From contig NC_043741.1 of the NCBI RefSeq assembly GCF_004337985.1, positions 6,024,417-6,088,416 on the forward strand: a stretch of DNA of 64,000 nt, given 5' to 3'. A program made the translations under genes and the position numbers. This document shows, one piece after another, positions 24,231-34,730 of the stretch (position 1 is the stretch's first letter; each line of letters opens with the position of its first letter). The notes below the pieces were generated by a model. The model had not been told where the DNA came from. It was given only the letters and a program-made list of their open reading frames with translations, and did not search any database. The stretch comes from Pyricularia pennisetigena (Eukaryota > Ascomycota > Sordariomycetes > Magnaporthales > Pyriculariaceae).

Positions 24231-24243
24231 CCAATCCCATTGG
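24231..24243. promoter_or_regulatory. inverted pair of CCAAT boxes upstream of cyclin B
   Basis: CCAAT at 24231-24235 and its inverse ATTGG at 24239-24243, separated by three bases, about 130-140 nt upstream of the cyclin ATG. CCAAT boxes bound by the HAP/NF-Y complex are typical of cyclin B promoters in other eukaryotes. Confidence 0.4.
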
Positions 24244-24371
24244 GGTTAAATTCGATTGCTAGGCGAAGCGATCCTCGAGGTCTGCTCACCTTTTAACCTC
24301 CGAAAACCTGGCCTATTTGAGTTTCAGCCACCATCTTAGGATAAGGTGCTTAGCACTGGAAGCTCTCAACC

Positions 24372-26677
24372 ATGGACGCAAGGGTAAGCGCAGCTCTTTT
24401 ATTGTTTGTTTGTGTACAGCTTGACGCGTATCTTTCAGACATTTGCAAAGTGTTCCCAACCGCAATTGATATGATGCCCACCAAATTATCGTCACGAAGG
24501 ACCTAAAAACTGATATGAATCTTTTCTCAATTTTAGCCACAACGTCCCTCCCGTGCTGGAGCCATCCAGCCGTCTGGTAACGAGAACATTGCACCGGCCA
24601 AACAAGGTTTACATCAGCGTCATAAGTCGGCCGGAAATCTGAAGACGATCTACAACCCAGCTACCGCGTTCCCGGGAGGTGGTCTCAACGTTGCACCAAA
24701 GCGAGCTGTCTTCGGCGAGATGAACACAAACGTCAAGAGCGGAGCTCAGGATCTACCTTCAAAGAAGGCATCCATGGCTCCAGCGGTTTCTCAGGTGGGC
24801 AAGGAGAACTCTGGCAAACCAGCAACTCTGCAAAAGCCTGCACAACGATCGGGCAAAAGCTACGCGATGCTGCACCAGCAGCCAACAGCGGTTGATACCA
24901 AAAATGCTGGAGCTCGCAAGACCGCGGGTGATTCACTCGCGAAGCCTCCTGTGACCAAGAAGACCACTTTCGTGTACCAAGACACGACTACGTCTCAACG
25001 CCTGGCGGAGTCGAGCCAGCATGTCATTGCTGATCATCCAGTAATCCTCCCAAAACCCGACATAATCAAGAATCCCCGTCATTACAAAAGCCAACCTCAA
25101 CTCAAGCTGGATCAGCCTGTCCTCCGCCGGACTCTTAGCAGACAGTTCGCCGAGGTGGCGAGCCTGATTTCACCAGCTTTGACGGAAGAGCCCCAAGACC
25201 CGCCATACGAGGACGCATTGGAAGAGATTGCCGACATCAACGAGCCCAGGGACGTTCCAATCAGCATACTAGGAGACTTCATGGAGGAGCCAAACATTGA
25301 GATTATCTCGCATGATGCTATAAATGACTACCCCCTCCATGAACATGTCCCAGCACCACCAACAGCATTCGAGTCCGAAGACGGGTGGGAGGAGGAGGAC
25401 GGCGACATGGATGACGACCAGGGTTACACCACTGCCCACTCTTATCGATCCCATGGCGAAAACACCACGGGAGGATTCACTGAACTACTAGCCCCCAAGG
25501 CAACGGCCAGAGTGCAACAGGAACTGGAGCAAGCCAAAGCCATCGTCGAGGAATCAAGGACGATTGAGGAAATCGAAGAGGAACAATGGGACGTCAGTAT
25601 GGTGGCAGAGTATGGAGAAGAGATCTTTGAGTATATGCGAGAACTCGAGGTATGGTTGCCCGAAACACATAATGATCTTTTCGCACAACTGAATTCACCG
25701 GAGCACGTTGACTAACAGTAGATATCCATCCAGACCCGTATGACTCCCGACCCCCATTACATGGATATTCAAACAGAGATACAGTGGTCTATGCGCTCCG
25801 TCCTGATCGACTGGGTCGTTCAGGTTCACCACCGATTCACACTTCTCCCTGAGACTCTTTTCCTGTGTGTCAACTACATCGACCGGTTCTTGTCGCAAAA
25901 GGTCGTTTCGGTTGCCAAGTTACAACTTGTCGGAGCCACGGCCATATTCATCGCGGCCAAGTACGAGGAAATCAATTGTCCCTCGGTCAATGAGATAATA
26001 TTCATGGTCGACAATGGCTTCTCTGCCGATGAGATTCTCAAGGCTGAGCGTTTTATGCTCAGCATGTTGCAATTTGAGCTTGGCTGGCCCGGTCCCATGA
26101 GCTTCTTGCGCCGGATCAGCAAGGCCGATGACTACGACCTAGAGACCAGGACTCTGGCGAAGTACTTCCTCGAGGTTACTATCATGGACGAGAGGTTCGT
26201 TGGCTGCCCGCCAAGCTTCCTGGCGGCTGGAGCACACTGCCTGTCCCGGATGATTCTGGAAAAGGGTGACTGGGTAAGTTGTAATTCCTACTTGTGTTCT
26301 GGGGTTGTCTGTCAGGACTTGTCTGCTCCAGCCCGCGTGAGATCAGCACCATATTAACAACCCCAAAGTCGCAGGCTCACACATACTGGTCGGGTTATAC
26401 CTGGTCTCAGCTCAGACCACTGGTGGCGTTGCTATTCGACTGCTGCCAGTATCCCGAGAAGCACCATCAAGCCGTGTTCGAAAAGTACTGCGACCGCCGC
26501 TATAAGGGTGCGTCGACGTTTGTCCAGAGGGCCATCGCGCGCGGCTGGACGCCGCCTTTCCCCGTCCAGCAGCCATTCGTGCTGGACGCAAACTCCTTCG
26601 CCGAGACCATTGCCTCCTGCAGAAACTTTTCTTCAATGGAAGTGGGACGCATGATGGCGACCGCTGGGCAAGCTTGA
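24372..26677 (+). CDS. G2/mitotic-specific B-type cyclin
   Basis: Regulatory subunit of Cdk1 that drives entry into mitosis. Exons: 24372-24383 (only 12 nt, encoding MDAR), 24537-25649, 25734-26273 and 26369-26677, all phase 0, giving 657 residues. The N-terminal part is long and unstructured, with RAVFGEMNTN (about residue 60) as a possible destruction-box variant, a Lys-rich region and an acidic stretch before the cyclin box. The cyclin box starts with EYMRELETRM and MRSVLIDWVVQVHHRF and includes FIAAKYEEI; the C-terminal cyclin fold contains YLE-type KYFLEVTIMD and SGYTWSQLRPL. The last intron has two in-frame acceptors 6 nt apart (26368 or 26374); I chose the first because GDWS-x-AH matches other fungal B cyclins. 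Longer than the roughly 480-residue NimE-type proteins owing to its N-terminus. Confidence 0.93.
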
Positions 26678-28658
26678 CACCATACCGACGTGATCAACAA
26701 GATCAACTTCTCGTCTTCACGTACATAATTTCGCGCTCTTGAGGTCCTCTGTCGCCCAAATCTCCAAGCTGACCCACAATCACCCTCGAAGTTCCAACCC
26801 ACATCATCTTTTCTTCAACCAGATCACTAGTATTGGAAGGAGTATGGCGTTATTGTTTTGTTACTGATCCTTACCATCTCCTGGCCACCCTCGACCCGGG
26901 ACGGCATTTTCTTCGGGGAGACTCTGTCCCGAATCAAGAGTGAGAGAGAACAGTATTCTCTTGATTCTTCGTTTGTTCTTGTTTGCCTTCTGGTCGTGCT
27001 ATTGTTTTACCTCTTACGTTTCACTACTAAATGACGGCTGACATGAGATCATGACGATAAATTTATTTTCTTGAGCATAATTTTGGCGCCCTTTTAATCT
27101 ATTTCTAATTCCCCATTGACGGTTTTATTTTTTTATTTTCCGGTCTGTGTAGATTTTCTTGCTTTGCAAAAATGCCCGGGATCATAGCATGGGATCTCGA
27201 TGGTTAAGGGCGGATGTTTGGTCCTAACGTGGACACTCGAGCTTCTGCTGGAACCTTGCCCTGTTGATGTTCAACTCTGGGATTGACTCGTTTTGTTTGG
27301 AAAAGAAGGCATTGTCTCGAGCCGGATCGGTCTGATGATGACCAAGAGCTAACAAGCAAGCAAAAAAGACACAAGCATAATTGGGATTCAGAAAAGGGCC
27401 ATGAAGAGTTCAGTTGATGACATGGCTGCTGCGTTGTGCTGGATGGAGTCTTGGTTTTCTCTCGGCTTTCACGGGTACCCAGTAGCATGGGACAATAACA
27501 CTACCCCCTACCAACTGTTAGGTCAATGCATACTTCTTTTTCCTGGCGTGCAATTCGGGGAACAGCAGATGAGCCTCCTGCTTGCAATCTGTATCTGATC
27601 TGTTTTTTTGGCGATTGACTTGTATGATTGCTTGACAGGTGCCATATACAGGCAAGATGTACTATTTATGGCAAATGACTCATGGACTATGTAAAAGAAA
27701 AAGGGCATATCTTACCAGTGATGGTTTGCCCTTCGGCACAGCCCTACTTACTCTCTACATAACAAGGAAGGTAGGTAAAATACATACATCAGTCCTGGAG
27801 GTTGTAGACACCTGTGGATGTAAGCCAGGGATATATATGAAGCTTTTCACGTGGGACTATATGGGTATATACAATATATTTATGTACCATTATGTCAGCC
27901 TTACTTCAAGGAATAGGTTCCATTCACGAAACCTACCATCTTTAGCCGGTTCGTATGACGCATTGGCAAGCGAGAGTACCATCAGTGCCAAGATATACGT
28001 GGTTGGAAGAAGCGACGTCTTTCAATGTGATAGATTCATGGTTACATGATAAGTTGGCCTGAATCCACAACTACCTAAGTTCAACCTCGGCAATCATTAG
28101 CCCAGTATTACTGGTGAACATGCTTAAGCTATACAGCTTCATCCATTCGCCCTCCATGCCGATGTTCTCCTTAGCATCCCAATAGTCGCAAAGGCAAAAA
28201 CTATGGGACTGGCCAGTAAAACCTAGAAATCCAAATCAAAGTATTCGTAGCAAGGTTGACTGGTGTTCTGCCGGCCTTTCCCGCCGTTTGAATGAACCCC
28301 TGACACAGGTTCAAGCTAAATTATGGGGCCCCGCCCGTCCCACCTCAATTCTCAAATTGGGACCCCATTGGCGCGCAAACGGTCGCAAAGCCTAAACCGG
28401 TTTCGGCACGGTCATATATACCTTAGCTTTTTTTTTTTTGGTACTGGTAGGCAAGGTTCCAGGAACCTTTCGAACTGATGGCCATCGGGGATTCGGGGAT
28501 ATTCTGGGCGACAGGGAACCGACGTTGCTCTTTTGGCAGCCAGTTGAGACATTAAATGGCCAGGCAGACTCAAGTTCTAAATTCGACGACAAACACACAG
28601 GCTGTGTCGAAAGACATATTGTCATTTCAAAGGCAAACCATGGAGGTCATGCCGATGC

Positions 28659-28705
<47 letters not shown>

Positions 28706-29333
28706 AGGAGAAAATCATCAGGAAAAAAGAAAAGAAGGAATTGGTGCAACAACACCAGTCGCATCCGATACACATGATTAAAATTGAAAGTAGAACTCTT
28801 ATAGACTGTGGAAGCGCGCAGATCAGAGTTATTGCCATTCTGACTCCTATTCGCTAGTTTTAATCGTTTCGTTTGGTCATCCGCCTTACTAAGTCTTTGG
28901 TTGCTCGGTAGAGACTTTTTGTGAGATTTTTTTTTCTCTCCCTCGTCTGCGTCCACCGATCCCGGAGAATCGACCTTCCCCAGCTGCCAGCTGTTAAGCA
29001 TCCACAGCAAACGCCCTTCTTTGAGCTTTTGCTGTCTTCAGCCTTGTCTGTCGTGACTAAAAGAGAGAAAAAAAAAAGTCTTACGCGTTTCTTCGGTTCT
29101 ACGTTCAAAAGTCGAGATTGTATATCAATTGGCTTCTGTGGTGGAATCTCGTGACGTGTCTTGTCCTTCTCTAGCTTCAAGTGTCCAATCAACAACTGCA
29201 CACCTACGAACACTTGTGAACAAGTTGCTCGCGGCGCAACTTGAACGATCCGGACCCTCCAACGGATAAACAATCATCGACAGAGACACTGGCTTCACCG
29301 GCAAGCTAGTGCGCAGCAAAGGCAAGGGTCAAG
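26678..29333. other. 2.7 kb intergenic region
   Basis: Between the cyclin B stop and the start of the aspartate/glutamate carrier. It should hold the cyclin 3' UTR and the carrier promoter. There is a 42-nt pure A tract at 28661-28702. ORFs such as 27639-28049 show no family features. No RNA gene was recognised. Confidence 0.55.
28661..28702. repeat. poly(A) tract of 42 nt
   Basis: Uninterrupted A42 on the plus strand, about 630 nt upstream of the carrier ATG. Could be a nucleosome-depleting poly(dA:dT) tract or an old retroposon tail; no target-site duplication is obvious. Confidence 0.95.
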
Positions 29334-31659
29334 ATGGCGGCGGCAAAGGCATCGGCGGTCAAGGAGGCGGTCAAGGAGACATTGATTGGTTATTCTGAAG
29401 AGCCAGCCAAGCTCTCAGCTCAGACTAAGGCGCGTTTCACCAAGCATGCCGTCAGTGATGCATCGGGCGAACTGGTAATGGGCCCTGAGGAGTTCATAAA
29501 CGCCATTGCGCCCACCAACGAGGACTATGTAAGCGCTGACGAACCCCGAGGCATATGTCCACCTCTGCCATCACTCCCTGACCTGCCGCTGACCCTGAAT
29601 CGTACAACCCCTACTTCAGCACAAGATCCAACGCGAGCAATACTCAATTCTTTTCAGAGTCGCCGATCGCAAGGGCACGGGCAAAGTGAGCCTGTCCGAC
29701 TGGGCATACTTCGAGAATATACTGAGCAAGCCAGATGCCGAGTACGAGATTGCATTCCGTCTCTTCGACGTCGAGCGCCTGGGCACCGTCAAATATGAAG
29801 ACTTCAGGAGGCTGTACGAGCTCAACAAGGGCGAACACACTATACCATTCAACTGGGATTGCGAATGGGCGAAGCTATACATCGGCGACAAGAAGAAGCG
29901 CCACAACATGGACTACCAGCAGTTCTCTCAGATGCTCCGCGGCCTGCAAGGCGAGAGGATCAGGCAGGCTTTCCAGATTTTCGATAAGGACGGAGATGGA
30001 TACATCGAGCCCGAGGAGTTTGAGCGCATCATCCTGGAAACCTCCAAGCACAAATTGTCCGACCATGTCCTCCTCCACCTGAGCACCCTGTGCAACATCT
30101 CGCAGGGCAGCAAGGTGTCGTATGCCAACGTGCGCGCCTTTCAGAACATGATCAAAGAGATGGACTTGGTTGAGCTCATCGTCAGGCGAGCTTGCGCAAA
30201 GAGCTCCGACGGCAAGATTACCAGGGCTGAGTTCCTCAACCAGGCTGCCAAGATCACCCGCTTCTCGCTCTTCACGCCTATGGAGGCCGACATCCTTTTT
30301 CACTTCGCCAGTCTGGACGAGCCCTCTGGCCGCCTGGGCCTACGGGACTTTGCCAAAGTGCTTGACCCTTCATGGAGGAGTCTCGACTCTGACGACCTGG
30401 CGCCGAAGCTGGCGGCTGCGGTCGGCCAGTCCGCAACCTCAAAGTTCCTCAGCAACACCCTGGAGTCGGCCTACAACTTTGCTCTAGGCAGCGTCGCCGG
30501 TGCCTTTGGTGCCTTCATGGTCTACCCTATCGATCTCGTCAAGACGAGGATGCAGAACCAGCGCGGCGTCCGCCCTGGTGAGCGGCTGTACAAAAACTCG
30601 ATCGACTGTTTCCAAAAGGTGGTGCGCAACGAGGGTTTCCTCGGACTTTACTCGGGTGTCCTTCCCCAGCTCGTGGGTGTGGCGCCAGAGAAGGCCATCA
30701 AGCTCACGGTGAACGACTTGGTGCGCGGCTGGACGACGGATAAGAACGGCAAGATCGGCATCCCTAGCGAAATCTTGGCTGGTGGTGCGGCTGGTGCCTG
30801 TCAAGTTGTAAGTTCAGACCCCATCGCCGCATGACGTAGATGGTTGATCTATGTGACACCGGATGCATTAGATGATGTGCTGACCACTCATGTGATTTTT
30901 TTTGCTTAGGTATTCACGAATCCTCTCGAGATCGTCAAGATCCGACTTCAGGTACAGGGCGAGGTCGCCAAGACAGTGGAGGGTGCACCCAAGCGGTCGG
31001 CCATGTGGATCGTCCGCAACCTGGGTCTCGTCGGTCTCTACAAGGGCGCCTCGGCCTGTCTGCTCCGTGACGTTCCCTTCTCGGCCATCTACTTCCCGGC
31101 ATACAGCCACCTGAAGAAGGATATCTTTGGCGAGTCGCCGACCAAGAAGCTCGGCGTCCTGCAGCTGCTCCTCTCCGGTGCCATCGCCGGCATGCCGGCC
31201 GCGTACCTGACGACGCCGTTCGACGTGATCAAGACGCGACTGCAGGTAGAGCAGCGCAAGGGCGAGACGAGCTACACTGGTCTGAGGCATGCAGCGACAA
31301 CCATTATGAAAGAGGAAGGTCCCAGGGCCTTCTTCAAGGGCGGCCTGGCCAGGATCTTCCGATCATCGCCGCAATTCGGTTTCACGCTGACTGCGTACGA
31401 GATCTTGCAGACGACCATCCCGTACCCGGGTAGCAAGACGGCGGTCCAGGATCAGCTGCACCCAGGAGTCGCCGGTGGCAGCGGAATCACGACGATCGCG
31501 ACGCTCTCGGAGAAGAAGGCCGACTCGAGCCCCTTTGCGCGCAGCAGGAACGCCCTCAAGATTATCCTGGACCTGGACGAGGACTTTGGTCGCGTCAAGC
31601 GCCCGGACGAACAAGCCTGGAAGTCGCTGCCTGCCGTGATGGGCGGCAAGGGCAATTAA
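29334..31659 (+). CDS. calcium-binding mitochondrial aspartate/glutamate carrier (AGC1/aralar type)
   Basis: Inner-membrane antiporter exchanging aspartate for glutamate, part of the malate-aspartate shuttle and controlled by Ca2+. Exons 29334-29528, 29620-30807 and 30910-31659 (phase 0 junctions) give 710 residues, normal for the family. The N-terminal half is an EF-hand domain; the clearest loop is [12 protein letters not shown] starting at residue 187, with degenerate EF hands around it. The C-terminal half has three mitochondrial carrier signatures: [10 protein letters not shown] (Pro368), [10 protein letters not shown] (Pro466) and [10 protein letters not shown] (Pro564), each followed by the expected gly-rich motifs. 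The second intron falls between CQV and VFTNPLE, so read-through at 30808 would truncate the carrier before its second repeat. The C-terminal extension (about residues 620-710) is typical of fungal members. A (GA)15 repeat begins 11 nt after the stop. Confidence 0.97.
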
Positions 31660-31668
31660 GGAATGCAC

Positions 31669-31670
<2 letters not shown>

Positions 31671-31700
<30 letters not shown>
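31671..31700. repeat. (GA)15 microsatellite
   Basis: Perfect GA dinucleotide repeat of 30 nt starting 11 nt after the carrier stop codon, so it would be transcribed as purine-rich 3' UTR sequence. Confidence 0.97.
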
Positions 31701-31705
<5 letters not shown>

Positions 31706-31891
31706 CAGCCGGCGAGGGACTAGATAATAAGTTATTTCTTGTGGGGGTTGCGGCGTGGATACAGGCGTGGGAAGCAAAGATGATACATGTTGTACTTGAA
31801 TGGGGGGTTTGGTCTTATTTTTGCCCATTTGATGACCTTGTTCAGGTTTTTTTTTTTTTTTTTCGTTTTTTGTTTTTTTCTTTGTTCAGGG

Positions 31892-32216
31892 NNNNNNNNN
31901 NNNNNNNNNNNNNNNNNNNNNNNNNNNNNNNNNNNNNNNNNNNNNNNNNNNNNNNNNNNNNNNNNNNNNNNNNNNNNNNNNNNNNNNNNNNNNNNNNNNN
32001 NNNNNNNNNNNNNNNNNNNNNNNNNNNNNNNNNNNNNNNNNNNNNNNNNNNNNNNNNNNNNNNNNNNNNNNNNNNNNNNNNNNNNNNNNNNNNNNNNNNN
32101 NNNNNNNNNNNNNNNNNNNNNNNNNNNNNNNNNNNNNNNNNNNNNNNNNNNNNNNNNNNNNNNNNNNNNNNNNNNNNNNNNNNNNNNNNNNNNNNNNNNN
32201 NNNNNNNNNNNNNNNN
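31892..32216. other. assembly gap (325 N), possibly artefactual
   Basis: Run of 325 N. The 29 nt before it (31863-31891) and the 29 nt after it (32217-32245) are the same sequence except for one G/T difference, both ending ctttgttcaggg. This is what unmerged overlapping contig ends, or a tandem T-rich repeat, would produce. Confidence 0.99.
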
Positions 32217-32820
32217 TCGTTTTTTTTTTTTTTCTTTGTTCAGGGATTGGGTCTTCTTTTTTTTTTTTTTATGTCTATTGCCCCCATCTGGCGTTTATAC
32301 TCCTTTTTTTTTTTACCTCCACGAAACAACACAAAACCACTGGATTGCTTTCGGATTTCTTGGGTTGCATCTTCCTCTTCCCTTTTCACCGGTTCTGGAA
32401 CCTGACCTTTCTTATGCTCCTCCTATAGAAGCACATCAGCTTGGAACGATCAAAAGACAGTTAGATGGAAGAAAGCTTGTCGCACAAAAAGAGATCATTG
32501 GATGGGCTTCTCTTGACTACTACGGCCTGTACCGAGTTATTATTCCTTTTGTAATGTTTTGAGTTGTCGTTTTTGCTGTGTTTGAATCCCCGTTCTAGAC
32601 AAGATAGACACGATAGACAGAGAGACTCAATAGTTTGTAGAGAGCAGCCGGGTCCTTGTGCTCTGCTGTAATGTTTTGATTTCCTTGTCTAATTCTAATC
32701 TAGCATGCTGAAAAGACGAGAAACGGTGCATGGACATTGCAATCCATTTATGCAGCATTTAGAACCAAGTTGTTATTTTATAATGCCGTAATCAGATTGC
32801 ACCGAATGCAAATAGATGGG

Positions 32821-34344
32821 TCATATCTGAAAATAGCCTTTCCACAGCTTCTTGAGAGTGCCGTTCGGGTCGTACTTCTGCGCAACCTTGGCCAGCTGCT
32901 CCTCATTCGCCCTACCGTAGCCGGCAAAGACGTCCTGACCCTGCGCGGCATAGTTCATGTAAACAAAGTCAGACCTCGCCCCCCTCTCGGCGGCGAGGGC
33001 GCGAATATCGGCGATCGCCTTGTCGGCGCTTGCCAGCACGCGCTCGTCGAGGTCAGGGTGCGCCCAGACCGAGTTGATTTGAACAAGCGTCAGGGGCCCA
33101 CCCTCGGGCCGCAGGCCCAAGGCGTTGCCGCCGTTCTTCTGCATGGCCTCGAGCACGTTGGTCGGGATGGGATGCAGGCCGAACAAGACCCAGGTGGAGT
33201 TGTCCTTGGCTTCGGTGCCGAGCGCCTTTACGAGTGAGCGATGGCCCTGCGCGATAGTATAAATCTCTTCAAGCAGCTTCTCAGATCCTTCCTTGAGGTG
33301 CACCGCGACGTTGGTCCAGGCCCTGCGGCTTCCGTAGGGGTCGTTGGATAGAGAGGCGAAGTGGGTCGAAACGTTGCCGACCAGTGTTGTGTTCAGGAGC
33401 ACGTTCGAAACGGCGCTGGTTCTGGCAAACACAGGAGGGATGGCGCCGCTGGTTGCAGGAGGCTTGGCATGGTACATGTAGTTTATGGCAGTTTCGCTGC
33501 TAAGGAGTGGGTTGTCGACGAAGATCAACAAGTTATGCGCATAAGAGTCTGAAGGAAGACGGTTCAGGACAAGATCTAAATAGGCCGAAAAGAGCTCGGC
33601 CCGAACCACCGGCGAATGGTATTGTTGGAGGCCCCAGAGGTCGCCTTGGGCAAAAGTGGCCAAGTCGAAGCGGGAAACAATGCCGAAGCTGGACCCTCCA
33701 CCACCGCGCAAGGCCCAGTAGAGGTCGGGGTTCTGCCCGGGCGACGCTTCTACCACCTCGCCAGAGACCAAGACCACCTCGTAAGCACGCACATTGTCGC
33801 ATGCCCAACCATGCTTGCCCGAAAAGTACGACAATCCACCGCCCAGGACGAGGCCAGAAACTCCAACATCACCCATGCGCCCCCCGACCACGGCAAGCCC
33901 AAGCGGGTCAAGGGTTGCGGCGACTTGCACCCAGCGAGCACCCGGGCCGATCGAGGTTGTTTCCCGGTCGGGCGAGACCTTCACCTGGCTAAGGCGCGCG
34001 AGGTCGAGGGTGACGCCGCCGGGGAGGTTCGAGCCCAGGTGAGCCGTGTGACCGCCGCTCTTGACGGTGAAGGGAGCCGAGATGGAGGCCAGGAGCTTGA
34101 CCATGACGGAAACGTCAGCGGTGCTCCCGGGATATGCAAAACACTCCGGCGCAACATCGGACTGGCGTGCAGACCAGTAGTTGTTGGAAACAGCGAAGGC
34201 TGACGAATTGCGGTACGAAACCTTGCCGGGGAGCGCCCGGGACAGACTGGCGCAGGCATCCAGGGAAGCGGGCTCGGCGCTAGACTGAATAGGCTGCGCC
34301 AGCAGAGAGGCCAAGGCGTAGATGATGGTTGTAGATCCCTTCAT
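32821..34344 (-). CDS. secreted FAD-linked oxidoreductase (FAD_binding_4/BBE type)
   Basis: Single-exon gene of 507 residues for a VAO/BBE-family flavoenzyme, the group of 6-hydroxy-D-nicotine oxidase and fungal sugar or secondary-metabolite oxidases. An N-terminal signal peptide (MKGSTTIIYALASLLAQPIQ, cleavage near residue 23) predicts export. The PP-loop SGGH motif (His99) is the expected 8-alpha-histidyl FAD attachment site. DVGVSGLVLGGGLSYFSGKHGWACDNV and LYWALRGGGGSSFGIV are the canonical FAD-binding segments. The C-terminus YDPNGTLKKLWKGYFQI is a BBE-type ending. Several N-glycosylation sequons are present (NTT, NVS, NST). The second, cysteinyl FAD link seen in some BBE enzymes is not evident. 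It stands alone, with no biosynthetic neighbours, so the substrate is unknown. A TATA-like element (TATAAGAG) lies at 34466-34473. Confidence 0.93.
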   Translation of the reverse strand: MKGSTTIIYALASLLAQPIQSSAEPASLDACASLSRALPGKVSYRNSSAFAVSNNYWSARQSDVAPECFAYPGSTADVSVMVKLLASISAPFTVKSGGHTAHLGSNLPGGVTLDLARLSQVKVSPDRETTSIGPGARWVQVAATLDPLGLAVVGGRMGDVGVSGLVLGGGLSYFSGKHGWACDNVRAYEVVLVSGEVVEASPGQNPDLYWALRGGGGSSFGIVSRFDLATFAQGDLWGLQQYHSPVVRAELFSAYLDLVLNRLPSDSYAHNLLIFVDNPLLSSETAINYMYHAKPPATSGAIPPVFARTSAVSNVLLNTTLVGNVSTHFASLSNDPYGSRRAWTNVAVHLKEGSEKLLEEIYTIAQGHRSLVKALGTEAKDNSTWVLFGLHPIPTNVLEAMQKNGGNALGLRPEGGPLTLVQINSVWAHPDLDERVLASADKAIADIRALAAERGARSDFVYMNYAAQGQDVFAGYGRANEEQLAKVAQKYDPNGTLKKLWKGYFQI

Positions 34345-34465
34345 ATTTGCCGATACCGAGCCAAGTTCGTCTACCTGCCTGCTCCTGAGTTGACTAGGGG
34401 GATGAGGGGCGGGCGAGAGGGAAGGGATCCTGACTGAGACTGGGAGAAAGGAAAGAGCATTGCTT

Positions 34466-34473
34466 CTCTTATA
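34466..34473 (-). promoter_or_regulatory. TATA-like element of the FAD oxidoreductase
   Basis: TATAAGAG on the minus strand, about 125 nt upstream of the ATG at 34344. Position is suitable; the sequence is a weaker match than TATAAATA. Confidence 0.35.
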
Positions 34474-34662
34474 CCACCACGCTTGCTACATATATTAGGC
34501 CCCGGTACCCAACATGACTGCCCGCGCTTGCTTAAAGTACTTACCTACAAAGCTTTATACTGCATGGCCACCATGGCACTCACTAGTATGGTACTATGGT
34601 AGGCTTGCATCTGCAACGACCAGGGCTCATAAATCAACGGAGCCATTCGTCCGTTTGATGGG

Positions 34663-34730
<68 letters not shown>

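Larger units (their letters stand above)
17840..24371. other. 6.5 kb gene-poor region between divergent genes
   Basis: Lies between the start codons of the zinc-cluster regulator and cyclin B. The first few hundred bases upstream of 17839 are probably a long leader, possibly with its own intron. It contains a CA repeat (about 19277-19318), A/T homopolymers (for example about 21657-21677), an inverted repeat at 23468-23487 and a paired CCAAT element at 24231-24243. Long ORFs (such as 20215-20802) have no domains and unnatural composition. I see no transposase or reverse transcriptase signature. Confidence 0.55.
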
